From NCBI GenBank assembly GCA_016794125.1, contig JAEUKT010000004.1, positions 1 through 64,000 of the forward strand: DNA of 64,000 nt, given 5' to 3'. Below are positions 42,748-51,173 of the stretch, in pieces. The notes under the pieces are model-generated. The model had not been told where the DNA came from. It ran no database searches and saw only the letters and a list, made by a program, of their open reading frames with translations. The DNA is from Alphaproteobacteria bacterium (GTDB lineage: Bacteria; Pseudomonadota; Alphaproteobacteria; Micavibrionales; UBA2020). Each line of letters starts with the position of its first letter. The stretch's first letter is position 1. Position numbers and translations under genes: made by a program.

Positions 42748-44418
42748 TTAAAACAGGCCCTGCACCTTGCCGTCAACCAGGTCAATCTGGTTCGCGGCGG
42801 GTGTTTTGGGCAGTCCCGGCATGGTCATGATGTCGCCGCAGACCATCACAATGAATTCCGCGCCCGCCGCCAGCCGCACTTCGCGGATATCCAGCACATG
42901 CCCCTCCGGCGCGCCGCGCAGTTGCACATCGGTCGAAAAGGAATATTGCGTCTTGGCGATGCAAACGTGGTAATGGCCGTAGCCGCTTTCCTGCAGCCTG
43001 TCGATCTGCGCGCGCACCTTGGCATTCGCATCGACTGACGCTGCGCGATAGACGCGCTGCGCGATCTTGCCGACCTTGACCCATAAATTGTCGTTGTCTT
43101 CATAGACGAAATGCGGTTTCGCGCCTTTTTCGCACAGCGCGACGACCGACCTGGCAAGATCCGCCGCGCCCTTGCCGCCATCCGCCCAATGCGTCGCCAG
43201 CACGGTTTCGACCCCCAGTTTCGCCATGCGTTCCTTGATCATGGCGACTTCGGCATCGGTGTCGCTGGTGAAATGGTTGATGGCGACGACGCAGGGCACG
43301 CCATAGACGCGCTGTACGTTATCGACATGGCGCTCCAGATTGACCATCCCGGCATCGAGCGCGGGCAGGTTTTCCTGCGTAATCGTCTTTAAATCAGCGC
43401 CGCCATGGTATTTCAACGCGCGGACGGTCGCGACGATCACGGCGGCCGACGGGCGCAGCCCGCTTTTGCGGCATTTGATGTCGATGAATTTTTCCGCGCC
43501 CAGATCCGCGCCGAAACCGGCCTCCGTCACCACATAATCGGCAAGCTTCAGCGCGGCCTTGGTCGAAATGACCGAATTGCAGCCATGCGCGATATTCGCA
43601 AACGGCCCGCCATGCACAAATGCCGGACAGTTTTCCAGCGTCTGCACAAGGTTGGGTGCCAGTGCCGCGCGCAGCAGCACAGTCATCGCCCCGTCCGCCT
43701 GCAAATCGCGCGCCAGCACAGGCTTGTTCGCCCGTGTATAACCGATCACGATATTGCCAAGGCGTTTTTTTAGGTCGTCGATGGACGTCGCAAGGCAGAA
43801 AATCGCCATCACTTCGGATGCGACAACGATGTCGAAACCGTCTTGCCGTGGATAACCGTTGCCCGTGCCGCCCAGCGACACGACGATATCGCGCAGGGCG
43901 CGGTCGTTCATGTCCATCACGCGCTTCCAGACGATGCGGCGCACATCGATATCCAGCGCGTTGCCGTGATGGATATGGTTGTCGATCAGCGCCGCCAGCA
44001 GGTTGTTGGCAAGCGCGATCGCCGAAAAATCGCCGGTGAAATGCAGGTTGATGTCTTCCATCGGCACGACTTGCGCATGCCCGCCGCCAGCCGCGCCGCC
44101 CTTCAGCCCGAAGACGGGGCCCAGCGACGGTTCGCGCAGGCAGATCATAGCCTTTTTGCCGATATGGCTGAGCGCATCGCCAAGTCCGACGGTGGTGGTC
44201 GTCTTGCCTTCGCCGGGCGGTGTGGGGCTGATGGCGGTCACCAGAATAAGCTTTCCGTCGGGTTTGTCTTTCAGGGTGTCGATATAGTCCAGCGACACCT
44301 TGGCCTTGTAATGGCCGTAGGGTTCCAGATGTTCCTCGGAGATACCCAGTTTGTCGGCTGCAAGGCTCGATATGCGCTGCATTCTGGCGTTCTGGGCAAT
44401 TTCAATGTCGGAGGGCAT
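42748..44418 (-). CDS. fhs: Formate-tetrahydrofolate ligase
   Basis: 556 residues, full length. P-loop [18 protein letters not shown], the formate/folate-site [20 protein letters not shown], and [15 protein letters not shown] match the family. It activates formate with ATP to 10-formyl-tetrahydrofolate in one-carbon metabolism. Start ATG 44418 (MPSDIEIAQ) follows the family start, but it sits directly after a T-run and has no Shine-Dalgarno, so translation initiation is unusual. Confidence 0.95.
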   Translation of the reverse strand: MPSDIEIAQNARMQRISSLAADKLGISEEHLEPYGHYKAKVSLDYIDTLKDKPDGKLILVTAISPTPPGEGKTTTTVGLGDALSHIGKKAMICLREPSLGPVFGLKGGAAGGGHAQVVPMEDINLHFTGDFSAIALANNLLAALIDNHIHHGNALDIDVRRIVWKRVMDMNDRALRDIVVSLGGTGNGYPRQDGFDIVVASEVMAIFCLATSIDDLKKRLGNIVIGYTRANKPVLARDLQADGAMTVLLRAALAPNLVQTLENCPAFVHGGPFANIAHGCNSVISTKAALKLADYVVTEAGFGADLGAEKFIDIKCRKSGLRPSAAVIVATVRALKYHGGADLKTITQENLPALDAGMVNLERHVDNVQRVYGVPCVVAINHFTSDTDAEVAMIKERMAKLGVETVLATHWADGGKGAADLARSVVALCEKGAKPHFVYEDNDNLWVKVGKIAQRVYRAASVDANAKVRAQIDRLQESGYGHYHVCIAKTQYSFSTDVQLRGAPEGHVLDIREVRLAAGAEFIVMVCGDIMTMPGLPKTPAANQIDLVDGKVQGLF

Positions 44419-44420
44419 GA

Positions 44421-44461
44421 AAAAAAACTCGGCTGCGAAAGGTTATAGATTCGCGGCCGAG
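44421..44461 (-). terminator. Intrinsic terminator immediately before fhs
   Basis: On the minus strand a 12-bp stem (44461-44450 with 44439-44428, one G-U pair) has a 10-nt loop and is followed by seven T, after which the fhs ATG begins within 3 nt. It can end the ompW transcript. A TATAAC box lies in its loop (44443-44448). Confidence 0.75.
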
Positions 44462-44521
44462 TATATCGAACAAGCCATGATATGTGTAGTCATACCGGGG
44501 CGATAACGCCGCCGGAAAGGC

Positions 44522-45136
44522 TCAGAAGCGGTAGCCTACGCCCAATCCGAACACCCAGGGGTCCAGATCGACATCGGCGCGCACGGCACCGTTGTTAACG
44601 CTGACATCGGTATTCAGGAAGATTTTCTTCACATCCGCGTTCAGCATCCAGTGGTCGTCCAGCTTGTAATCCGCGCCGGCCTGCAGGGCATAACCGAAGC
44701 CGTTTTTATATTCGACGGAATTGAACGCGCCAGGGTCACCGTTGTAGAAAATGGTGTAGTTGATGCCGGCACCCAGATAGGGGCTGAATTTCTGGTCGTT
44801 CAGGAAATGGTATTGAGCGGTCAGCGTGGGGGGAAGCACCCAGACATCGCCGAGGTTCAGGCCGCCGGGCAGCCAGCCGACACTATGTTTCGAAGTCGCA
44901 AGAATCAGTTCCAGCGAAAACTGGTCGGTGAAGAAATAGCTGATATCCAGTTCCGGCATGACGGCTGCATCGACTGTCGCCTTGCCGGCAATCGTGCCGT
45001 TGCTGGATTCGGACGGGTTTACGTCGATCGCGCGCAGGCGAAGCTGCCAGTCATGGGGATCAAATCCGGCTTGCGCAGCGGGCGCAGTCAGGGAACAGCA
45101 GGCGCAAAGTGCGAGGGCGGCGAATGTTTTTTTCAT
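44522..45136 (-). CDS. ompW: OmpW-family outer-membrane protein
   Basis: 204 residues. The signal peptide ends AAQA/GFD. The barrel begins WQLRLRAIDVNP, has LGDVWVLPPTLTAQYHF and the typical YLGAGINYTIFYN, and ends LGVGYRF with terminal Phe. An eight-stranded barrel for small hydrophobic molecules is known from E. coli OmpW, which is induced by low oxygen. An FNR-type box lies 51 nt upstream of the start, in line with that. The ribosome site AAGGAG is embedded in a hairpin. Confidence 0.9.
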   Translation of the reverse strand: MKKTFAALALCACCSLTAPAAQAGFDPHDWQLRLRAIDVNPSESSNGTIAGKATVDAAVMPELDISYFFTDQFSLELILATSKHSVGWLPGGLNLGDVWVLPPTLTAQYHFLNDQKFSPYLGAGINYTIFYNGDPGAFNSVEYKNGFGYALQAGADYKLDDHWMLNADVKKIFLNTDVSVNNGAVRADVDLDPWVFGLGVGYRF

Positions 45137-45140
45137 TTTT

Positions 45141-45162
45141 AAAGCTCCTTTTAAGGAGCTTT
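45141..45162 (-). other. Inverted repeat overlapping the ompW ribosome-binding site
   Basis: AAAGCTCCTT (45141-45150) and AAGGAGCTTT (45153-45162) are complementary. In ompW mRNA the AAGGAG Shine-Dalgarno lies within the stem, so translation could be held off until the hairpin is opened. Confidence 0.5.
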
Positions 45163-45186
45163 TAGCGGATGCCCGCCGCGCATGAA

Positions 45187-45200
45187 TTGATTTTTGTCAA
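45187..45200 (-). promoter_or_regulatory. FNR-type box upstream of ompW
   Basis: TTGAT, TTTT, GTCAA, one mismatch to TTGAT-N4-ATCAA, centred about 58 nt before the ompW start codon. Confidence 0.6.
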
Positions 45201-45211
45201 TAAACGCCGAT

Positions 45212-46396
45212 TCAATCGCCCGTGAGCTTTCCGGCAATGATCTGCCGCACAAAAGGCAGCCCGCGCCCCAGTCCCATGAAGAGCTTGCGCGCCATTTTCC
45301 CGCGGCTTGTCGCATCCGTGAAAACGCCGACAAGCAGGTTTGTACCGTAATACATCGGCAGCGTCGCGGCGCGGTGGCGGCGGCTATAGCGTGCCAGCGT
45401 TTCTTCGCCGGAAAAATCGATGCCGCAGCGCTGCGCCTGCTTTATTTCATGCGCCAGCGTCACAGCTCCCTGCAGGCCAAGGTTGAAGCCGTGGGCCGTG
45501 ACGGGGTGCATGCCAACACCTGCGTCGCCGATCAGGCAGAAACGCCGCGCATGGAAAATATCTGCGTGGATTCCGACAAGCGGGTAACTGAAAAGCGCGC
45601 CGTCAAGCTTCATCCTGCCGAATGCATTGCTTATTCTTTGTGCCACATCAGCGCCGAACGCCTTTGGCGGTTGCGCCAATACAGCAGCGGCTTCGCGCTG
45701 CGTAACGGTCAGCACGACGGAGCAGGATTTAGGCCCCAGCGGCAGCACGGCCAGCGTCCGGTCGTAGAAAAAACATTCGCGGGCGATCCCGTCATGGTCA
45801 TGTTCCAGCGACATGCGGCAGACAATCGCGCTGCGGCCGAAATCGCGCCTTGAGGCCGCTATGCCCATCATATCGCGCGCTGCCGAAAAGCGGCTGTCGG
45901 CGGCAATCGCAAGGCGTGCCGTCACGCGCTGCCCGCTGTTAAGCAGCAGCGTCGCGGCTTTGTCGTCAGTTGATATGCGGGTCACCGAAGTCCCCGCCGC
46001 CAGCGTCACGTTTTCCTGCCGGCTGACGGCGGCGAAGACGGCTTTCTGGATGTTCTGGTTCGAGACCATATAGCCAAGGTTTTCTTTTCCCGCGCGCGCG
46101 GCATCAAAGGACAAAGGCTGGGTCAGGTCGCCGTTGAAAACCGCCGCGCCGATGATGCGGGACACGGCATCGCGCGGAATTTCATCCCACAGCCCCATTT
46201 TTTGCATGATCCGGTGCGACGGGTGCGTCAGCGCGATTTCGCGACCGTCATAGGCGGGATTTTTCAGGGTGGCGGCGGTTTTTTTCTCGACGACCAGCAG
46301 CCGCAAATCCGTTCCGTCCAACTGGCGTACGAAGCTTAATCCGGCGGGACCGCCGCCGATCACGGCGATATCGTAATCGCTACGCCGTCTGCGCAT
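45212..46396 (-). CDS. ubiM: UbiM-type ubiquinone hydroxylase (FAD monooxygenase)
   Basis: 394 residues. Rossmann IAVIGGGPAGLSF, DGREIALTHPSHRIMQKMG and AADSRFSAARDMMGIAASRRDFGRS, and the second FAD contact FCLIGDAGVGMHPVTAHGFNLGLQG, place it in the UbiH/COQ6 group. The DGREIALTH and DAGVGMHPVTAHGFN wording matches UbiM as I remember it. It would hydroxylate the ubiquinone ring with O2 and NADPH. The ATG 46396 overlaps hemN by 17 nt, so it is the second gene of the hemN operon. Confidence 0.75.
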   Translation of the reverse strand: MRRRRSDYDIAVIGGGPAGLSFVRQLDGTDLRLLVVEKKTAATLKNPAYDGREIALTHPSHRIMQKMGLWDEIPRDAVSRIIGAAVFNGDLTQPLSFDAARAGKENLGYMVSNQNIQKAVFAAVSRQENVTLAAGTSVTRISTDDKAATLLLNSGQRVTARLAIAADSRFSAARDMMGIAASRRDFGRSAIVCRMSLEHDHDGIARECFFYDRTLAVLPLGPKSCSVVLTVTQREAAAVLAQPPKAFGADVAQRISNAFGRMKLDGALFSYPLVGIHADIFHARRFCLIGDAGVGMHPVTAHGFNLGLQGAVTLAHEIKQAQRCGIDFSGEETLARYSRRHRAATLPMYYGTNLLVGVFTDATSRGKMARKLFMGLGRGLPFVRQIIAGKLTGD

Positions 46397-47723
46397 GTTT
46401 CTTCTGTTGCGGCGTGAAATAGGCATCGAAGCGCGACGCGACGACGCGCACCGCCTGCCGCGCATCCGGCGTGACGCGGATGCGCCCGCCGTCGCGGGTG
46501 ACAAGCCCGTCCGCCGCCATGTCGGCGAGGCTGTCGATCACGCCGGAAAACTCACCGGCATCGCGACCGTGCTGTTTCAGGATTGCGGGTATATCTGCCT
46601 CGAAATAACACATCAGCTGGCCGATGATGTCGGCGCGCAGCCTGTCCTCGTCGTCCAGCGTCCGCCCGCGGGCGACTGGCAGGTTTTTCTCAAGTATTGC
46701 GGTGCTGTATTCTGACATATGTGGCGTGTTCTGGTAGAAACCGTCCGGCAGCCGGCTGATCGCGGAAACGCCGAAACCCAACAGAGCGGCGGCGGTGTCT
46801 GTGGTATAGCCCTGGAAGTTGCGCGCCAGCGTTTTACGGTGCAGCGCGTCCAGCATGCTGTCTCCCGGCCTGGCGAAGTGATCAAGGCCGATCGGCTCCA
46901 TGCCTGCGTCGCACAGTAGTGTTTCGGCAAATGAAAACTGGTCGATCCGCGCCGCCGCATCCGGCAGGTCTTCGTCGCGGATAAGGCGCATGTGTTTTTT
47001 CATCCACGGCACATGCGCGTAACCAAACATGGCGATGCGGCCCGGATAAAGCGACAGAGACTGCGCGACGGTTTCGGCGATATCGTTCACCGTCTGCAAG
47101 GGCAGGCCGTACATCAGGTCGAAATTGATGCCCGTCACGCCGAAGCGGCGCAGCAGTTCGACCGATTTTTCGACCGTGCCGAAGCTCTGGCGGCGGTTGA
47201 TGGCGGCCTGCACGGCGGGGGAAAAATCCTGTATGCCGAAACTGGCGCGGTTGACGCCGCAATCGCCATAGGCTTCTGCCTTGTCGTGCGACACGCCGCG
47301 CGGGTCGGCTTCGATCGCAATCTCGGCATCCGGCAGGAAGCTGAAGCATTCGCGCAGCACATCCATGGTGCGGCGAAAATCATCGGGTTGCAGCATGGTG
47401 GGCGATCCGCCGCCGAAATGGAGATGCGACAGCGGCAGCCGCCCGCCGGCTTTTTCGGCAGTCATGCGCATTTCGCGGTGCAGCAGCGTCAGGTAATCCT
47501 CGACCGGCGCATATTTGCGCGTGGCGGTCGTATGGCAGCCGCAATACCAGCACATTTCGCGGCAGAACGGGATGTGCACATAAGCCGATACCGTGGCGCC
47601 CGCGGGCAGCGCCGCCAGCGCCTGTTGGTAATCAGCTGCGCTTTTGGACGTAAAATGGGGCGCGGTGGGATAGCTGGTGTAGCGCGGTATCTGCGCGTTG
47701 TATTTCAGGATTTTGTCTTTCAT
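46380..47723 (-). CDS. hemN: Oxygen-independent coproporphyrinogen III oxidase
   Basis: 447 residues. Radical-SAM cluster site C54-REM-C58-WY-C61 followed by GCH, with HFGGGSPTMLQPDDF and the Tyr-rich N-terminus RYTSYPTAPHF typical of HemN rather than HemW. It decarboxylates coproporphyrinogen III without oxygen in haem synthesis. RBS GGAGGG. An FNR-type box lies 47 nt upstream. ubiM follows, overlapping by 17 nt. Confidence 0.95.
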   Translation of the reverse strand: MKDKILKYNAQIPRYTSYPTAPHFTSKSAADYQQALAALPAGATVSAYVHIPFCREMCWYCGCHTTATRKYAPVEDYLTLLHREMRMTAEKAGGRLPLSHLHFGGGSPTMLQPDDFRRTMDVLRECFSFLPDAEIAIEADPRGVSHDKAEAYGDCGVNRASFGIQDFSPAVQAAINRRQSFGTVEKSVELLRRFGVTGINFDLMYGLPLQTVNDIAETVAQSLSLYPGRIAMFGYAHVPWMKKHMRLIRDEDLPDAAARIDQFSFAETLLCDAGMEPIGLDHFARPGDSMLDALHRKTLARNFQGYTTDTAAALLGFGVSAISRLPDGFYQNTPHMSEYSTAILEKNLPVARGRTLDDEDRLRADIIGQLMCYFEADIPAILKQHGRDAGEFSGVIDSLADMAADGLVTRDGGRIRVTPDARQAVRVVASRFDAYFTPQQKKHAQTA

Positions 47724-47769
47724 GGCTGCCCTCCATCAACTATTAGGCACGATGGCGGCAGAATCCGCA

Positions 47770-47783
47770 TTGATCAAAGTCAA
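47770..47783 (-). promoter_or_regulatory. FNR-type box upstream of hemN
   Basis: TTGATCAAAGTCAA, one mismatch to the FNR/Anr dyad, 47-60 nt from the hemN start. Confidence 0.65.
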
Positions 47784-47816
47784 TTACGGGCGTTTTCGGG
47801 AAAGGGGAGGGGCGTA

Positions 47817-48611
47817 TCAGTTTTGTTCGCTGCGATTGATCTGGATCAACTTCTTGCCGGGGCAGGTGTCGGCGCGGTCGCAGCCTGCGCCGCGTGTGCC
47901 GGCACATTCGCCGGGCAGCGCCGAACAATGGCTGCAGCAGTAATCGACCAGTCTGGAAAAACTCTCGACCTCGACCTCGGGCCCGTTCACGGATATGCCG
48001 ACCGGCTTCAGCTGCGCCAGCGCGCGTGAAAACGTTTCCGGCTTCATGCCAAGGCGCGCGGCGGCCAGTGACTTGTCGTAGGGAAACGAGAATGTGCCGC
48101 CCTTGCCGATCATGCCGGACGACAGCTGCAGCAGCAGGCAGCCCACGCGCTGCGGCGCGCTCATCAGCGCCAGATGCTCGTTTTCCATCTGCAGGTTGCG
48201 CATTTCCCGCGACATCGAATCCATGATGCGCACCATGATTTCATGGTTTTCGCGTGCCTGCGCGCGCAGGTCGTCGCCGGATATTTCTATGATTCTCGCT
48301 TCTTCCGCCGCTTCGGCCGCGAAAGGGTAGCCGGTATTTCCAAAAATGGCGGCTTCGCCAAATACATCGCCGCGTTTGAAAAGGGCGATCACCGCTTCTT
48401 CGCCCTCATTGGTTTCGCTGTAAAGCTTCACCCAGCCGCTGAGAACGACGAAAAGGCGGTCGGCCTTGTCCCCCTTCAGGAAGATGTTCTGTTTTTTTGC
48501 ATATTTCGCAATCCGCGCGGCCTTGACGAAGCGCTGGATCATGCTTTCCGGCAGCTCCGCAAAGAACGGAAGTCCGCGAAGGAATTTATCTGTTTCGTCA
48601 GCAACGGCCAT
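47817..48611 (-). CDS. Crp/Fnr-family regulator with Cys-rich C-terminal tail
   Basis: 264 residues. The cyclic-nucleotide-binding-like domain (about 15-135) lacks the four cysteines of FNR (no Cys before residue 158). The helix-turn-helix carries ETFSR (E192, S195, R196), as in FNR's ETISR, which recognises TTGAT. The C-terminal tail holds six Cys (C225, C226, C229, C236, C244, C250), enough for a metal or Fe-S site. It should control the low-oxygen genes around it, because boxes of that type lie before ompW, hemN and ccoN. The exact subfamily (FnrL, DNR, NnrR) is not assigned. Confidence 0.85.
   Translation of the reverse strand: MAVADETDKFLRGLPFFAELPESMIQRFVKAARIAKYAKKQNIFLKGDKADRLFVVLSGWVKLYSETNEGEEAVIALFKRGDVFGEAAIFGNTGYPFAAEAAEEARIIEISGDDLRAQARENHEIMVRIMDSMSREMRNLQMENEHLALMSAPQRVGCLLLQLSSGMIGKGGTFSFPYDKSLAAARLGMKPETFSRALAQLKPVGISVNGPEVEVESFSRLVDYCCSHCSALPGECAGTRGAGCDRADTCPGKKLIQINRSEQN
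47836..47849 (-). promoter_or_regulatory. Perfect FNR-type box inside the regulator's 3' end
   Basis: TTGAT-CTGG-ATCAA (47836-47849), a perfect dyad that encodes KLIQIN of the regulator itself. It lies about 113 nt upstream of the hemN start and 53 nt from the promoter-proximal hemN box. Confidence 0.5.
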
Positions 48612-48742
48612 AATTTATTAAATACCTTGTTTATACTTGGAAATATAAGCCTTTACGGCGCTGATTTCAACCGTCGTATATTATTATGGTATACCTCGTT
48701 GTCTCTGTTATAAGCGCTTCATAAAGAACAATTTTTCAGGCT

Positions 48743-48756
48743 TTGACTAAAATCAA
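48743..48756 (+). promoter_or_regulatory. FNR-type box upstream of ccoN
   Basis: TTGAC-TAAA-ATCAA, one mismatch to the dyad, 78 nt before the ccoN ATG in the 222-nt intergenic region. Confidence 0.6.
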
Positions 48757-48833
48757 GATGCATGTTACCCCGCATATGTAAGTTCAATGCACGCGGCGCG
48801 CTGCAGCGCAGCAACCTTTGCAGGATATAAGTC

Positions 48834-50264
48834 ATGACGGCACCCACCACCGCAACCAAACCGGTTTTCAACGACCACATCGTGCGCCTGTTCACGCTCG
48901 CCGCCATCTTCTGGGGCATCGTCGGCTTTGCGGCGGGGCTGTTCATCGCGCTGCAGATGGCGTTTCCCGAGCTGAACTTCGAACCCTATCTCAGCTTCGG
49001 CCGGCTGCGCCCCGTGCATACTTCGGCGGTGATTTTTGCCTTCGGCGGCAACGTGCTGTTCGCGACCAGCTACTTCGTCGTGCAGCGCACCTGCCAGGTG
49101 CGGCTGTGGAATGACGGGCTTGCCTTCTTCACCTTCTGGGGATACCAGCTGTTCATCGTCATCGCGGCGGTGGGGTATGTGCTGGGCATCAACCAGAGCA
49201 AGGAATACGCGGAACCCGAATGGTATGCCGACCTGTGGCTGACGGTCGTCTGGGTCGCGTATCTGCTGGTTTTCCTGATGACGCTGAAAGGCCGGCGGGA
49301 GCCGCATATCTATGTCGCGAACTGGTTCTATCTCGCCTATATCGTGACGGTTGCGATCCTGCACCTGTTCAACAACCCCTCGGTGCCCGTCGTCATTACC
49401 GGCGCGAAAAGCTATTCGGTCTGGAGCGGGGTGCAAAGCGCGATGATCCAGTGGTGGTACGGCCATAACGCCGTCGGCTTCTTCCTGACCGCAGGGTTCC
49501 TTGGCATCATGTATTACTTCGTGCCCAAACAGGCGCAGCGGCCGGTTTATTCCTACCGCCTGTCGATCCTGCATTTCTGGTCGCTGATCTTCATCTATAT
49601 CTGGGCGGGGCCGCACCATCTGCTGTACTCCGCGCTGCCCGACTGGGCGCAAACGCTCGGCATGACGTTCTCGATCATGCTGTGGATGCCCAGCTGGGGC
49701 GGGATGATCAACGGACTTATGACGCTTTCGGGCGCGTGGCACAAGCTGCGCGAAGACCCGATCCTGCAGTTCATGATCGTCTCGCTCGCCTTCTATGGCA
49801 TGAGCACGTTTGAAGGCCCGATGATGTCGATCAAGGAAGTCAACTCGCTCAGCCATTTCACCGACTGGACGATCGGGCATGTGCATTCCGGCGCGCTCGG
49901 CTGGAACGCATTCATCAGCTTCGGCGCGATCTATTACCTCGTGCCTGTGCTGTGGAACAAGAAAGCCATGTATTCGACCAAGCTGATCAGCGTGCATCTG
50001 TGGCTTTCGACGCTGGGCGTCGTGCTGTACATCACGTCCATGTGGGTCGCCGGCATCATGCAGGGCCTGATGTGGCGCACCTACGACGCGCTGGGCTTCC
50101 TGCAGTATTCCTTCGCCGAAACGGTGGAGGCGACGCATATCTACTACGTCATCCGCGCGCTGGGCGGCCTGCTGTTCCTGAGCGCCGCGCTGATCATGGT
50201 CTATAACATCCGCAAGACGATCAAGGGCGAAGAAGCGACCCTGCCCGTCCTGCAGGCCGCGTAA
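48834..50264 (+). CDS. ccoN: cbb3-type cytochrome c oxidase subunit I
   Basis: 476 residues, 12 membrane helices. It is the catalytic subunit of the high-affinity terminal oxidase, holding haem b and the haem b3-CuB site. Recognisable segments are [51 protein letters not shown], the [19 protein letters not shown] loop, and [15 protein letters not shown] with the final His ligands. It reduces O2 to water at low oxygen and pumps protons. First gene of ccoNOQP-GHIS; RBS AGGATA. An FNR-type box is 78 nt upstream. Confidence 0.97.
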   Translation: MTAPTTATKPVFNDHIVRLFTLAAIFWGIVGFAAGLFIALQMAFPELNFEPYLSFGRLRPVHTSAVIFAFGGNVLFATSYFVVQRTCQVRLWNDGLAFFTFWGYQLFIVIAAVGYVLGINQSKEYAEPEWYADLWLTVVWVAYLLVFLMTLKGRREPHIYVANWFYLAYIVTVAILHLFNNPSVPVVITGAKSYSVWSGVQSAMIQWWYGHNAVGFFLTAGFLGIMYYFVPKQAQRPVYSYRLSILHFWSLIFIYIWAGPHHLLYSALPDWAQTLGMTFSIMLWMPSWGGMINGLMTLSGAWHKLREDPILQFMIVSLAFYGMSTFEGPMMSIKEVNSLSHFTDWTIGHVHSGALGWNAFISFGAIYYLVPVLWNKKAMYSTKLISVHLWLSTLGVVLYITSMWVAGIMQGLMWRTYDALGFLQYSFAETVEATHIYYVIRALGGLLFLSAALIMVYNIRKTIKGEEATLPVLQAA

Positions 50265-50278
50265 AGGGGGCAACGAAG

Positions 50279-51031
50279 ATGCTGGATAAACACAAGAAGG
50301 TCGAAAAGAACTCGATCCTGCTGCTGGTACTGATCGTCGTCGTGGTCGCCGTGGGCGGCATCGTCGAGGCTGTGCCTCTGTTCCGCGTGCAGACAACCAT
50401 CGAAAAGGTGCAGGGCATGCGCCCCTACACGCCGCTGGAACTGGCGGGCCAGGATATTTACGTGCGCGAAAACTGCTCGGTCTGCCACAGCCAGCAGATC
50501 CGCCCGCTGCGTGACGAAGTAGAGCGCTACGGCCATTATTCTCTGGCGGCGGAAAGCATGTATGACCATCCCTTCCTCTGGGGATCGAAACGCACCGGCC
50601 CCGATCTTGCGCGCGTCGGCGGCAAATATTCCGACGACTGGCATGTGGCGCACCTGACCGCGCCGCGCCAGATGGTGCCGGCGTCGATCATGCCGTCCTA
50701 TGGCTTTCTCAACCACGAAGCTGTCGACCTGACGCAGATCAAGGAAAAGCTTTCCGCCCTGCGCATGGTCGGCGTGCCCTATACCGACGACATGATCGAG
50801 AACGCGTATAATGACGCGATGGCCCAGGCGCATCCGGAAACGGATTCGGCCGGCCTTGTCGGCCGTTACGGCAACAAGGTGCAGGTGCGCGATTTCGACG
50901 GCAACATCAAGGAAACGAGCGAAATGGACGCGCTGGTCGCCTATCTGCAGGTGCTGGGCACGCTGGCCGATATCCGCAATTACAACCCCGATATTTCGCC
51001 TGAACCGCTGGTGGAGAAGAAACATGATTGA
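50279..51031 (+). CDS. ccoO: cbb3-type cytochrome c oxidase subunit II (mono-haem)
   Basis: 250 residues. N-terminal membrane helix (about 11-30), then a periplasmic haem c domain with C66-SVC-H70 ([14 protein letters not shown]) and [20 protein letters not shown]. It passes electrons to CcoN. It starts 14 nt after ccoN and overlaps ccoQ by 8 nt. Confidence 0.96.
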   Translation: MLDKHKKVEKNSILLLVLIVVVVAVGGIVEAVPLFRVQTTIEKVQGMRPYTPLELAGQDIYVRENCSVCHSQQIRPLRDEVERYGHYSLAAESMYDHPFLWGSKRTGPDLARVGGKYSDDWHVAHLTAPRQMVPASIMPSYGFLNHEAVDLTQIKEKLSALRMVGVPYTDDMIENAYNDAMAQAHPETDSAGLVGRYGNKVQVRDFDGNIKETSEMDALVAYLQVLGTLADIRNYNPDISPEPLVEKKHD

Positions 51032-51173
51032 TTTCATCGTCACGCATGCATCCAGCATCGCTTTGCTGGGGTTCTTTACGGGATTTGCCTATATCGTCGT
51101 GACGGTCATGCGCCCGTCGCGCAAGGCCGAACTGCAAAAACACGCGCTGATGCCTCTTCGGGGAGATGAATAG
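51024..51173 (+). CDS. ccoQ: cbb3-type oxidase subunit CcoQ
   Basis: 49 residues, one membrane helix (about residues 8-28, [21 protein letters not shown]) followed by a short polar tail [17 protein letters not shown]. Such small CcoQ proteins stabilise the complex. The ATG overlaps the ccoO stop by 8 nt, and its TAG shares its last base with the GTG of ccoP. Confidence 0.88.
   Translation: MIDFIVTHASSIALLGFFTGFAYIVVTVMRPSRKAELQKHALMPLRGDE

Noticed and set aside
48765-50396. 543-residue open frame antisense to ccoN/ccoO
   Set aside because: It is Arg/His/Asp-rich composition typical of a shadow frame. ccoN on the other strand is unambiguous.
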